Assembly: GCA_025964695.1 (NCBI GenBank)
Contig: JAOPYK010000004.1
Location: 98,987 to 162,986 of the forward strand
Source of the DNA: Streptosporangiaceae bacterium
GTDB lineage: Bacteria; Actinomycetota; Actinomycetes; Streptosporangiales; Streptosporangiaceae
Reading direction: 5' to 3'
DNA length: 64,000 nucleotides
The notes beneath the pieces are model-generated. The model was not told the origin of the DNA, did no database searches, and saw nothing but the letters and a program-made list of their open reading frames with translations. A program made the position numbers and the translations under genes. Below are positions 54,787 to 63,980 of the stretch, piece by piece (the first letter of the stretch is position 1; the number at the start of each line of letters is the position of its first letter).

Positions 54787-55831
54787 GCTTGGCCAGGTGG
54801 TCGAGGGCGGCCTCGGCCTCGTGCATGATGCGGGTGATCAGCTCGGCGCAGCTCGGGAGGTCGTCGATCAGGCCGACGACCTGGCCGGAGGCCATGACGC
54901 CGAGGTCCGCACGGCCGTCCACCATCGCGGCCTTCAGCAGCATGGGCGTGTTGGCGGCCATCAGTACCTGAGCCCAGGTCAGCTCCCGGCCGTGCTTCAT
55001 TCGCCGGCCCTCGCGGATCATCTCTCCCCACGACAGACCGGACAGCGACTTGAACCGGGCTCCGTTCTGCACGGCCCGGACGAGGCCGCGCAGTCGCCCC
55101 GCCGACTCCAGCGACTCGACCAGGTCCGAGGCCAGGACCCGGTGCGGCACCCCGTCCACGCGGGTGGTCACCACGGTGTCGCGGACCGACTTGCCGAGGT
55201 AGACCTGCTTGACCTCGTCCCCGACCGGGGAGTCCGAGGTGAGCAGGAAACGGGTGCCCATCGCGATGCCGGCGGCCCCGTACGAAAGGGCCGCGACCAG
55301 CCCCTGTCCGCTGAAGAAGCCGCCGGCGGCGATCACCGGGATGTCGACGGCTGCCACCACGTCGGGCAGCAGGACGGTGGTCGGCACCGCGCCGGTGTGG
55401 CCGCCGCCTTCACCGCCCTGCACGATGACGGCGTCGGCACCCCAGGCGGCCACCTTCTCTGCATGGCGGCGTGCCCCGATCGACGGGATCACCAGCACCC
55501 CGGCGTCCTTGAGCTTGGAGATCAGCTCCTTCTTGGGGGCCAGCGCGAACGAGGCGACCCGTACCCCCTCCTTGATCATGATGTCGCAGCGTTCGGCGGC
55601 GTCGTCGGCGTCCGACCGGATGTTCACCCCGAACGGCGCGGCCGTCCGTTCCTTCACCTCACGGACGGCCTGCGTCATCTGCGCCACGCTCATGGTGGAG
55701 GCAGCGATGATGCCGAGGCCGCCCGCCGTGGAGGTCGCCGCGGCGAGACGGGCCCCGGCGACGTAGCCCATGCCGGTCTGCACGACCGGGTACTCGATCC
55801 CGGCCAGCTCGGTAAGCGGGGTGGAGATCAT
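54776..55831 (-). CDS. ipdC: Nitronate monooxygenase-type flavoprotein, IpdC-like
   Basis: MISTPLTELAGIEYPVVQTGMGYVAGARLAAATSTAGGLGIIAAST...VIVQGGEGGGHTGAVPTTVLLPDVVAAVDIPVIAAGGFFSGQG; synteny with ipdAB. Confidence 0.88.
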   Translation of the reverse strand: MISTPLTELAGIEYPVVQTGMGYVAGARLAAATSTAGGLGIIAASTMSVAQMTQAVREVKERTAAPFGVNIRSDADDAAERCDIMIKEGVRVASFALAPKKELISKLKDAGVLVIPSIGARRHAEKVAAWGADAVIVQGGEGGGHTGAVPTTVLLPDVVAAVDIPVIAAGGFFSGQGLVAALSYGAAGIAMGTRFLLTSDSPVGDEVKQVYLGKSVRDTVVTTRVDGVPHRVLASDLVESLESAGRLRGLVRAVQNGARFKSLSGLSWGEMIREGRRMKHGRELTWAQVLMAANTPMLLKAAMVDGRADLGVMASGQVVGLIDDLPSCAELITRIMHEAEAALDHLAKLRP

Positions 55832-56601
55832 GCGGGGACCTCGCGATCGCGGAACCCCTCGATGTCCAGGACCTCACGCATGATCCGCAGTTCCTCCTCC
55901 GTGGGAGACCGGCTCTCCGGTACCTCCGCCGGGATGACCAGCTCGAACCCGGTGGCGGCGACCACCTCGTCCACCGAGACTCCGGGGTGGACCGAGCGCA
56001 GCCGCATCCGGTGGCCGGGAGCGCCGAAGTCCAGCACACAGAGGTTGGTCACGACCACCCGCAGCTCGAACGCCCCCCGGTCGTAGCCGATGCCGCTGAC
56101 GAAGTCCACCGCGTCCACGAAGACCCGGGTGGAGTGCCTGGGGACCCAGAAGCTCGTGGTGTTGCACCGGGTGTTGCCGGGGGCGCCCCTGGCTCCCAGC
56201 AGCTGCGACTTGGGCCGCCCCCAGTCGCCGATGCTGGAGATGTTGCAGTTGCCGTGGCGGTCGATCTGGCTCGGCCCCAGCACCACGTGCCGCTTGCCGT
56301 TCAGCACCAGCCACAGATGATCACGGAACGGCAGCCAGCCCTCGACATCGCCCGCGGGCGACCCTAGCGGTACGGGTTCGGCTGTCAGAAAGGGGCCGCC
56401 GTCGGTGGTCAGCAGGTCGGCCTCGAAAGTCGACCGGGCCAGCCGGGCGCCCAGCGCCGGGATCATGCCGGCGACCGCGGCAGCGACGATCTCGCCGTCG
56501 CCCCTGAACATCTCCGCGCAGGCGACCGCGCAGACCTCGGCCCGGGTCGCCTGCCCGGCGGACACCGTCGTGTTCATATCCGTGCTGATATCCGGGGTCA
56601 C
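55828..56601 (-). CDS. ipdB: CoA-transferase beta subunit-type COCHEA-CoA hydrolase subunit, IpdB-like
   Basis: TRAEVCAVACAEMFRGDGEIVAAAVAGMIPALGARLARSTFEADLLTTDGGP...; GTGA overlap with ipdA. Confidence 0.88.
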   Translation of the reverse strand: MTPDISTDMNTTVSAGQATRAEVCAVACAEMFRGDGEIVAAAVAGMIPALGARLARSTFEADLLTTDGGPFLTAEPVPLGSPAGDVEGWLPFRDHLWLVLNGKRHVVLGPSQIDRHGNCNISSIGDWGRPKSQLLGARGAPGNTRCNTTSFWVPRHSTRVFVDAVDFVSGIGYDRGAFELRVVVTNLCVLDFGAPGHRMRLRSVHPGVSVDEVVAATGFELVIPAEVPESRSPTEEELRIMREVLDIEGFRDREVPA

Positions 56602-57458
56602 GCGAACTCCTCCTGCCACTGCCGTACGGCGTCCTGGTACGCGGCCTCGTCACCGGCCAGGAAACGCTCCCGGAACGCCTTCCAAGCCTGCGGATCGGAC
56701 GCCGACGCCACGTACATCTTCTGGAAGGCCTCGTCCCGCCGCTCCGAGTCGCCGGTGGTGAAGTGGTTGCCGTTGGGCGTCTCGACCACCCCGGTGACCT
56801 GGGCCCGGCTGATCAGCAGGGCCTGGACCGGACCCTCCTTGGTGAGGTCGGCGGTGTCCACGATGCGCTCGCAGCTCACATAGGTACGGCCCGCGGCCTT
56901 GGCGTACAGGTCGTCGAAGTAAGGGTCCGGGCCCAGGTACAGGGCGTTGCCCCGGGCGTCCGCCCGGTTCATGTGGACCAGCGCGACGTCCATGGTGAGG
57001 GCCGGGACGGCGACCAGCTCCTCGTCCCCGTAGGGAGAGCGCACCGTCTTCAGGCCGGGATTGACGCGCATCACGTCCGAACCGAGGCCCGCGTAGGTGG
57101 GCAGGAACGGCAGCCGGTGGGCCGCGGCGTAGAGGCCGAACATGAACATGCCTTCGTCGTACTCCGCGAACTCCACGGTGCCGTTCTGCCGCGCCTGCCG
57201 GAAGTGCGGCTCCAGGGCAATGGAGTCCAGCGTGACGAACGGCGCGATCAGCTTGCGGACCTTGCCGAAGGCGCACAGCAGCCCCACGTCGGCGCCGCCG
57301 TACGAAACGATCGTCAGGTCGGTCAGCGAGGACCGGCAGATGGCACGGACCAGGGCCATCGGCTTGCGGCGCGAGCCCCAGCCACCGATGCCGATCGTCA
57401 TCCCGCTCGACAGCGACCCGACGATCTCGTCGATCGAGAGAACCTTACTCATGCTCAT
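56598..57458 (-). CDS. ipdA: CoA-transferase alpha subunit-type COCHEA-CoA hydrolase subunit, IpdA-like
   Basis: MSKVLSIDEIVGSLSSGMTIGIGGWGSRRKPMALVRAICRSSLTDLTIVSYGGADVGLLCAFGKVRKL. Confidence 0.9.
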   Translation of the reverse strand: MSMSKVLSIDEIVGSLSSGMTIGIGGWGSRRKPMALVRAICRSSLTDLTIVSYGGADVGLLCAFGKVRKLIAPFVTLDSIALEPHFRQARQNGTVEFAEYDEGMFMFGLYAAAHRLPFLPTYAGLGSDVMRVNPGLKTVRSPYGDEELVAVPALTMDVALVHMNRADARGNALYLGPDPYFDDLYAKAAGRTYVSCERIVDTADLTKEGPVQALLISRAQVTGVVETPNGNHFTTGDSERRDEAFQKMYVASASDPQAWKAFRERFLAGDEAAYQDAVRQWQEEFA

Positions 57459-57570
57459 GGGCTCACTCCGTTCGCCGGTTCGCAGGCGTTTTTACGCGCC
57501 GTCTTCCCTCGTCGCGTGCTCGCTCGTTCCTCGCTGTGCGCGCTCCTCAGTCCAGACGACGCGCGCCCGC

Positions 57571-58332
57571 TCACGCTTCGTTCTCCTTCTTCTTTTGCTG
57601 GACGAAGGCGTCGCGGTGTTCGTCGCCGGCGCCGGCCAGGTTGAGTTCGAAGGTGAAGCCCTGCTCGAACCGGTAACTGCGCTTGACGTCGATGGGGTCG
57701 ATGCCGTTGAGCGACTCCTTGGCCCGCCGGAGCACGTACGGATCCTTGTCGGCGAGCTGGGCGGCCACCGCGAAGGCGGCGGCCCGCAGCTCCTCCCGGG
57801 GCACCACGCGAAGCACCGACCCGTAGTGGTGGAGCTGCTGCGCCGTCGCGGTACCGCAGGTGTAGACCATCGCCCGCATGAGGTGCTGCGGTACCAGGCG
57901 GGATAGGTGGGTGGCGGCGCCGAGGGCGCCCTGGTCCACCTCGGGCAGCCCGAACGTGGCGTCGTCGCTCGCCACGATGATGTCGGCGTTGCCGACCAGC
58001 CCAATGCCACCGCCCAGGCAGAAGCCCTGCACCGCGGCGATGACCGGGACCTCACACTCGTACACGGCGGCGAACGCGGCGTAGCAGCCCCTGTTCGCGC
58101 CGATGAGGGCCTCGAACCCCTCCGTACGCTGCATCTCCTTGATGTCGACGCCCGCGTTGAAGCCCCGCCCCGCGGCGCGGAGCACCACCACGCGCACCTG
58201 CGGGTCCCGCCCGGCCGCCGTGACGGCGTCGGCGAGTTCGTACCAGCCGCTGACCGTGAGGGCGTTCACCGGCGGTACGTCGACGACGACCTCGGCCACC
58301 CCGGGAGCGGCGAGCTGATGCGTGATGCCCAT
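57571..58332 (-). CDS. echA20: Enoyl-CoA hydratase family protein, EchA20-like
   Basis: MGITHQLAAPGVAEVVVDVPPVNALTVSGWYELADAV...; first gene of the minus-strand ipd operon. Confidence 0.85.
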   Translation of the reverse strand: MGITHQLAAPGVAEVVVDVPPVNALTVSGWYELADAVTAAGRDPQVRVVVLRAAGRGFNAGVDIKEMQRTEGFEALIGANRGCYAAFAAVYECEVPVIAAVQGFCLGGGIGLVGNADIIVASDDATFGLPEVDQGALGAATHLSRLVPQHLMRAMVYTCGTATAQQLHHYGSVLRVVPREELRAAAFAVAAQLADKDPYVLRRAKESLNGIDPIDVKRSYRFEQGFTFELNLAGAGDEHRDAFVQQKKKENEA

Positions 58333-58347
58333 GCACACCCTCACTGA

Positions 58348-58367
58348 TAACTAACGCTTGCTTGGTA
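58348..58367. promoter_or_regulatory. TetR-type operator candidate, site F
   Basis: Minus strand TACCAAGCAAGCGTTAGTTA in the bidirectional promoter between echA20-like and SDR genes. Confidence 0.7.
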
Positions 58368-58396
58368 CCGTAGCATGAGGCGATCGAGGGAGGGCC

Positions 58397-59170
58397 ATGA
58401 CGGCGACGTACGACTATCAGGGCCGCACCGTGCTGGTGACGGGCGGCACCAAGGGGATCGGAGCGGGCATCGCGGCGAGGTTCCTGGCCGCGGGCGCGGA
58501 CGTCGTGGTGTGCGCCCGCAAAGACCCCGGCGGCCTCCCCTCGGCCGGGGGACGTGGTGCTTCGTTCGCCGCCGCGGACGTCCGAGACCCCGATCAGGTC
58601 GCGGTGCTCATCGACGCCGTCGTGCAACGTCATGGCCGGCTGGACGTCGTGGTCAACAACGCCGGTGGTTCGCCGTACGCGATGGCCGCCGACGCCTCCC
58701 CGCGGTTGCACACCCGGGTGATCGAGCTCAACCTGATCGCGCCGCTGCACGTCGCCCAGGCGGCGTACCGGGTGATGCGCGGGCAACGGGACGGCGGCGC
58801 GATCGTGATGATCGGCAGCGTCAGCGGTGTGCGGCCCTCACCGGGCACGGCGGCCTACGGCGCGGCCAAGGCGGGTCTGCACCATCTGGCCGCCTGCCTG
58901 GCGGCGGAGTGGGCGCCGGCGGTACGGGTCAACACCGTCGTCGTGGGGCTTGCCGACACCGGCGACGGCGGGCAGGGACACTACGGCGGCGTCGACACGC
59001 TCGCCCAGGTGAACGCGACGATCCCGGCGGGCCGGATGGCGGTGCCGGACGACGTCGCGCGCGCCTGCCTGTTCCTCGGCTCCGAGCCGTACGTCCACGG
59101 CGCGTGTCTCGAAGTCCACGGTGGCGGCGAACAGCCCGCCTGGTCCCACATCGTTCAAACATCCCCATGA
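58397..59170 (+). CDS. SDR family oxidoreductase (Rv3549c-position homologue)
   Basis: YQGRTVLVTGGTKGIGAGIAARFLAAGADVVVCARKDPGG; NNAGG; YGAAKAGLHHLA. Confidence 0.93.
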   Translation: MTATYDYQGRTVLVTGGTKGIGAGIAARFLAAGADVVVCARKDPGGLPSAGGRGASFAAADVRDPDQVAVLIDAVVQRHGRLDVVVNNAGGSPYAMAADASPRLHTRVIELNLIAPLHVAQAAYRVMRGQRDGGAIVMIGSVSGVRPSPGTAAYGAAKAGLHHLAACLAAEWAPAVRVNTVVVGLADTGDGGQGHYGGVDTLAQVNATIPAGRMAVPDDVARACLFLGSEPYVHGACLEVHGGGEQPAWSHIVQTSP

Positions 59171-59233
59171 CCGAACCACTCCACGGTCAGGGGATCGACC
59201 CGTGACCACGGAAGCGATGGCGAGGAGCCGGAT

Positions 59234-60142
59234 ATGAGTCTTTTGGCGGGCAGGGTCGTCGTCGTCACCGGCGCGGGCCGCGGCATCGGTCGCGAGCACG
59301 CGCTGGAGTTCGCCCGGCAGGGCGCGAAGGTGGTCGTCAACGACCTGGGAGTCCAGCTCGACGGCGGTGGCGGCCGGGCGGCCGAGGTCGCCGAGTCGGT
59401 GGTCGCGGAGATCGCGACGCTGGGCGGCGAGGCCGTCGCCAACGGCGACGACGTCGCCTCCTGGGACGGCGCGGCATCCCTGGTGAACAGCGCCATCCAG
59501 GCCTTCGGCCGGCTCGACGTGCTGGTCAACAACGCCGGATTCGTGCGGGACAGAATGCTGGTCTCGATGGGCGAGCAGGAATGGGACGACGTCGTCCGCG
59601 TCCATCTCAAGGGGCACTTCGCGCCGATGCGGCACGCGGCCGCGTACTGGCGGGAGCAGTCCAAGGCCGGGAACCCGGTGGACGCCCGAGTGATCAACAC
59701 CTCGTCGGGAGCCGGCCTGCTGGGCAGCATCGGCCAGGGCAACTACGGTGCCGCCAAGGCCGGCATCGCCGCGATGACCCTCATCGGCGCCGCCGAGATG
59801 GGGCGGTACGGCGCGACCGTCAACGCCATCGCCCCGGCGGCGCGCACCCGGATGACCGAAGAGGTCTTCGCCGAGACGATGGCCGCGCCGGAGAGCGGCT
59901 TCGACGCCATGCATCCCGGCAACGTCTCCCCGCTGGTCGCCTGGCTGGGCAGTGCGGAGTCCAGGCACGTCACCGGCCGGGTCTTCGAGGTCGAGGCGGG
60001 CATCATCGGCGTGGCCACCGGCTGGCGGCACGGCCCCCGCGTCGACAAGGGCGGCCGCTGGGACGCGGCCGAGATCGGCCCCGCCGTCGACAAGCTCCTC
60101 GCCGAGGCCCCGGACCCGGAGCCGGTCTACGGCGCGGGCTGA
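59234..60142 (+). CDS. SDR family oxidoreductase (Rv3548c-position homologue)
   Basis: LLAGRVVVVTGAGRGIGREHALEFARQGAKVVVNDLGVQLDGGGG...YGAAKAGIAAMTLIGAAEM. Confidence 0.94.
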   Translation: MSLLAGRVVVVTGAGRGIGREHALEFARQGAKVVVNDLGVQLDGGGGRAAEVAESVVAEIATLGGEAVANGDDVASWDGAASLVNSAIQAFGRLDVLVNNAGFVRDRMLVSMGEQEWDDVVRVHLKGHFAPMRHAAAYWREQSKAGNPVDARVINTSSGAGLLGSIGQGNYGAAKAGIAAMTLIGAAEMGRYGATVNAIAPAARTRMTEEVFAETMAAPESGFDAMHPGNVSPLVAWLGSAESRHVTGRVFEVEAGIIGVATGWRHGPRVDKGGRWDAAEIGPAVDKLLAEAPDPEPVYGAG

Positions 60143-60162
60143 GACCCCCTTAGGGAAGCCGG

Positions 60163-61254
60163 TCAGGGGGCGGGGAGCTCGGTGGCGGCGTCGGCGGCCT
60201 CGGTGAGCCTGCTGCGCAGGGTCTGCACGAGCTCGTCGCTCTGCTCGGCGAGTCGCTGGATCGCGGGAACCGCGAGATCGTCGCGCACGGTGTCGGCGAC
60301 CAGCTCGTCGTACACATGGGCCCGCGCGGTGATCTCGGTCAGCTGACCATGGGCGCGGAAGGCCTGATCAGCGGCCCTGGTGCGGTCTGCGTAGTGCTCC
60401 AGCGCCTCCACCCGCCGGGTCAGCGCCCGCACGGACAGGTCGAGCTTCTCGCGCAGGGGCAGCATCGCGGCCTCGACCTCGGGTTCGGCGCCCTCGCCCA
60501 GCAGCTCGGACTGCTCGCCGCGCAGCCTTGACTGCCGGGCCAGCACCTGGGCGATCTCCCACTCCTGCTGCGGCAGGGTGACCGCATTGTCGACGGTGTC
60601 GAGCAGCCCCTCACGGTTGACCTCCGAGTCCTGAACCGTGTCGATGGCACTCTGCACCCGGCTCAGCAGGGACTGGCCCACCTCGTCGAGGTCCTCGGGT
60701 GTCAGATAGCGGTCCCGGCGCAGCCGCAGTGCCCGCGCGCGGTAGGCGTCCTCACTCATCTGCCGGCTCATCAGCGCCACGAGCGCCAGCGGTATGAGCA
60801 TCACCGCACCCCATGACCCCAGCAACAGGAAGCCCATGAGACAGGCCGCCAGGCCGGTCAGCGGGGTCAGCTGTAGCAGGGGCCGGCGCCGGGACACCAG
60901 CCGGTCCAGCTCCGGCCGCAGGCTCGGATCGGCGACCGGCCGCAGCTCCCGCCGGCCGCCACCGGCCTCCGCCGCCGGGGCCACCAGCCGCCAGCTGGTC
61001 GGCACATGGGTCTCGAAGGCGAAGTCGTCTGCGTCGATCTCCACCTCGGCGGGTCCGGCGGGCAGCGGCCACAGCCCGACGGGCTCATCACCTCCGGTGC
61101 CGCTGAAGCGTACCCACCAGCCTCCCTTGCCGTTGTCACACCGGTAACGGCCCGGTGGAATGTCGATTCCGACGAAGAACGTGCCGGTCCCGGGGATGGT
61201 GCTGTTGTGAACACCATTGACCACTGCAGACCTCCGGCCAGAGGGCTTGATCAC
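60163..61254 (-). CDS. Hypothetical membrane protein
   Basis: NSTIPGTGTFFVGIDIPPGRYRCDNGKGGWWVRFSGTGGDEP..., two TM helices, long helical C-terminus; start uncertain. Confidence 0.8.
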   Translation of the reverse strand: MIKPSGRRSAVVNGVHNSTIPGTGTFFVGIDIPPGRYRCDNGKGGWWVRFSGTGGDEPVGLWPLPAGPAEVEIDADDFAFETHVPTSWRLVAPAAEAGGGRRELRPVADPSLRPELDRLVSRRRPLLQLTPLTGLAACLMGFLLLGSWGAVMLIPLALVALMSRQMSEDAYRARALRLRRDRYLTPEDLDEVGQSLLSRVQSAIDTVQDSEVNREGLLDTVDNAVTLPQQEWEIAQVLARQSRLRGEQSELLGEGAEPEVEAAMLPLREKLDLSVRALTRRVEALEHYADRTRAADQAFRAHGQLTEITARAHVYDELVADTVRDDLAVPAIQRLAEQSDELVQTLRSRLTEAADAATELPAP

Positions 61255-61532
61255 TGCCGACGTTGATGTGACGCCTAGCGGGCGATGTCGGTTGCCGTAC
61301 CCACATGACGGACAGGAAAGTCACGTTCCAGGGGCCCGATTTCTGGCTTGCAGGTGGCTCGTGTCCCTTGCCCGGATCGGTGGCCCCCCGCCTGCCATTA
61401 TGAGCACGCAACCCGATTTATGAGTGCGCAGCCAGTCTCCCGCCGGTCGAACGCCGCACATGTGGCATGTGGCACAGAGCCGGGGCGGGCGGCACGGTAT
61501 CCGCCTGATCACCGGCCCCTACGCTGGACGCC

Positions 61533-62195
61533 ATGCCGTTCGATCCCGAAGAGGAGCATCCGTGGGCCATGCAGCTCGCCGCACGGGCGGAGAAGACGTC
61601 ACCCCCCGCGCACCATGCCGTGTGCGAGGCCGCCGCGATGGCCGTCGTCCGGTTGCTCACCGATCCCCGGGCGACGGAAGGCGAGTGGTACGACCGCGTG
61701 CACCGCTGGGAGACCGCCCGGATCCGCAAGGTGACCCGTCGGGCCCGCGGCGTGCGCTGGCAGGCCGTACAGGAACTGCCCGGAGTGACCGTCGAGCATG
61801 ACGGGGCGCAGGTGCGGGCGTTCGTCCCGGGCCCGATGGCCGAGGTACCGCCCGAGCTGGCCCGGCTCCAGGTCGCGGGGCTGGACCTGACCGACGACGG
61901 CCCGGCCGCGCCGGCGCCGGATCGCCCGTACGCCGTGCTCGCGCTCAACCCGCACGTCACGATGACCACGGGAAAGGCCGCGGCGCAGTCCGCCCACGCG
62001 GCGCACCTGCTGCTGCGCCGGATCAGCCGGGCCGAGCGAGAGGCCTGGATCTCGGCGGGCCTGGAGGTCCGGCTGGCCGGTGACGTGCCGTGGGGCGACT
62101 GCGTCGAACAGGCCGCCGTCGCGGTACGCGACGCGGGCTTCACCGAGGTCCCGCCCGGCACGATGACCGCGATCTCCTGGCTGCTTCGCCCCTGA
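61533..62195 (+). CDS. Peptidyl-tRNA hydrolase (PTH2-like) domain protein
   Basis: YAVLALNPHVTMTTGKAAAQSAHAAHLLLRRISRAEREAW...VRDAGFTEVPPGTMTAISWLL. Confidence 0.8.
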   Translation: MPFDPEEEHPWAMQLAARAEKTSPPAHHAVCEAAAMAVVRLLTDPRATEGEWYDRVHRWETARIRKVTRRARGVRWQAVQELPGVTVEHDGAQVRAFVPGPMAEVPPELARLQVAGLDLTDDGPAAPAPDRPYAVLALNPHVTMTTGKAAAQSAHAAHLLLRRISRAEREAWISAGLEVRLAGDVPWGDCVEQAAVAVRDAGFTEVPPGTMTAISWLLRP

Positions 62196-62352
62196 ACCGC
62201 CCCTTGCTCTTGGGGGCCGCAGGCACGCCCGGATGCGCCCCGGTGGGGTCGGGGCGGCCCGCAGGCTTGGGGGGCTTCCATAGGGCGGCCGAAAGTACGG
62301 CGCCACTCTGTACGACATCTCTGTACGACATCGAGGGGGCCGGATCAAGCCG

Positions 62353-62456
62353 GGTCCATCATCACCGGCATCGGACTGGACGGCATCGCCGGGGCCTGCG
62401 AGGAACTGCGCCGTCCCGACACCCACGCCAAGATAGTCGTGGACCCCTCCCTCTGA
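62353..62456 (+). pseudogene. Possible C-terminal remnant of an MDR/zinc-type oxidoreductase
   Basis: GSIITGIGLDGIAGACEELRRPDTHAKIVVDPSL*, resembling MDR C-terminal 'I..A...L......KIVV' tails; no upstream body. Confidence 0.4.
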
Positions 62457-62508
62457 ACCACCTCACCCGATAACCCCGGTCGTAGTGTTCGTAGTCAACA
62501 GAAGGACG

Positions 62509-63474
62509 TCAGGGAGCGGGGGGCTGCTGACCGGGGGGATTGACGGGAAACCGTCTTGGCGGCGGCAGCGGCGCGTGCTGCTGTCCCTTCGGAGCCGGAG
62601 CCGGAGCCGGGACGGGCGTCGGCGCCGGGGCCGGGGCGGACGCCGGGGCAGGAGGGGGCGCCGGAGCCGGGGTGGGTGCCGGGTCCGGGGTGCGGGCCGG
62701 TGTCTGGGCCGGTGCTCGGGGGGCGTCGGGGGGAAAGGTCGGAGCCGGGATCGTGGCGGGGGCCGGACCGGGAGAAGGGGCCCCGGCCGAATGCGGCGGC
62801 AGGGGGTCCGCCCGGCCTGGGACCGGCCGGGCACCGGGGGGTGTGGGGACCTGCCCGGGGGGCGCGGCGCGCTGCCAGCGGTTGAGGGCGGACAGTGCGA
62901 ACTCCTGGGTACGGCTCAGATTCTGCGGCGTCGCGTCGCCGCGCTGCCGGTCCAGCGGGGGCGTCCGGCCTACCCGGGCCTTGACCCCCAGGGTGTACGA
63001 CATGAAGAGCACCACGGTGAAGCCGACGAGGTAGACGGCGTGCTCGGCCAGCAGGCTCATGGTGCCCGCCCAGACATCCAGAACGCAGAAGACAGCGAAC
63101 CCGGCCATCCACCCGAAGAGGACCGGCAAGAACCAGACGTCCCGGCGGCGCAGCAGCCCGGCGAGCGCGACGAGGATGAGCAGTGCCTCGACGATGTGCA
63201 GTCCCACCAGCACCGGGGTGGCGAGCCCGGTGTCGAGCGCGGCCGTCCTCGTCAGGTAGGTCGCGATCTCCTTCCGGTGGTCGCTCCAGCCGATCAACGT
63301 GCTCAGCAACCCGGTGAGGCCGTAGAGGGTGAGGAAGATGCCGATCGGATAGTGGTAGCGATGCCAGTTGCCGGACTGCGCCGACGACGCCGGCGGGAGT
63401 GCGTGTTCCGCGGCCGGTGCCTGTTGCGGCGCGGCGGGAGCGTACATGCCCGGAGGCACCCTCGACGTGTCCAA
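62509..63474 (-). CDS. Membrane protein with Pro/Ala-rich C-terminal tail
   Basis: Four TM segments followed by about 130-residue PAPAPAPTPVPAPAPAPKGQQ... tail. Confidence 0.75.
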   Translation of the reverse strand: MDTSRVPPGMYAPAAPQQAPAAEHALPPASSAQSGNWHRYHYPIGIFLTLYGLTGLLSTLIGWSDHRKEIATYLTRTAALDTGLATPVLVGLHIVEALLILVALAGLLRRRDVWFLPVLFGWMAGFAVFCVLDVWAGTMSLLAEHAVYLVGFTVVLFMSYTLGVKARVGRTPPLDRQRGDATPQNLSRTQEFALSALNRWQRAAPPGQVPTPPGARPVPGRADPLPPHSAGAPSPGPAPATIPAPTFPPDAPRAPAQTPARTPDPAPTPAPAPPPAPASAPAPAPTPVPAPAPAPKGQQHAPLPPPRRFPVNPPGQQPPAP

Positions 63475-63631
63475 CTACCGTCACCTTTCCCGTAGATCGC
63501 TGCCGGTGAGACGCCCGCTCGCGCCGCCGAGTCGGCGATAAGCGGAAGATATCCCGGAACCCTGTCAAAAGGGCAGTCGCATCGCCGCTCAGCGGGCGAG
63601 ACCCGGGCGTCCCGTACGCCTCCGCGAAGGA

Positions 63632-63704
63632 GCGAGCGGCTCCGCCCAGGGATGCGAGCGGCTCCGCCCAGGGATGCGAGCGGCTCGGCCCAGGGATGCG
63701 AGCA
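63632..63704. repeat. 22-nt tandem repeat (GCGAGCGGCTCCGCCCAGGGAT)3+
   Basis: Three nearly identical units read directly. Confidence 0.93.
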
Positions 63705-63797
63705 GCGCACCGGCGCCCGAACCCCGGAAAGAGATCGCGGCCGCCGGTGCGGTGCATTGAGGTGTCTTACAGGTGTTGCGGTGACAGGTGTCAAGTG

Positions 63798-63980
63798 TCA
63801 GGACAGGTCGTACCGGCCGTCCTTGGCGCCGGTCAGGAAGGTCTTCCACTCCGCGGGGCCGAACAGCAGCACAGCGGTATGCGGAGTCTTACTGTCCCGG
63901 ATGGCGACGGACGTCCCCATCGACGCCATCTCCACACAACTGCCGCTGTCGCCACTGCGGCGGCTCTTTCTCCACGGCAT
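63798..63980 (-). CDS. DUF397 domain protein
   Basis: MPWRKSRRSGDSGSCVEMASMGTSVAIRDSKTPHTAVLLFGPAEWKTFLTGAKDGRYDLS. Confidence 0.92.
   Translation of the reverse strand: MPWRKSRRSGDSGSCVEMASMGTSVAIRDSKTPHTAVLLFGPAEWKTFLTGAKDGRYDLS

Noticed and set aside
62509-62760. Tandem repeat similar to the intergenic arrays (CCGGAGCCGGAGCCGG...)
   Set aside because: Explained as codon-level Pro/Ala low complexity in the C-terminal tail of the membrane protein.
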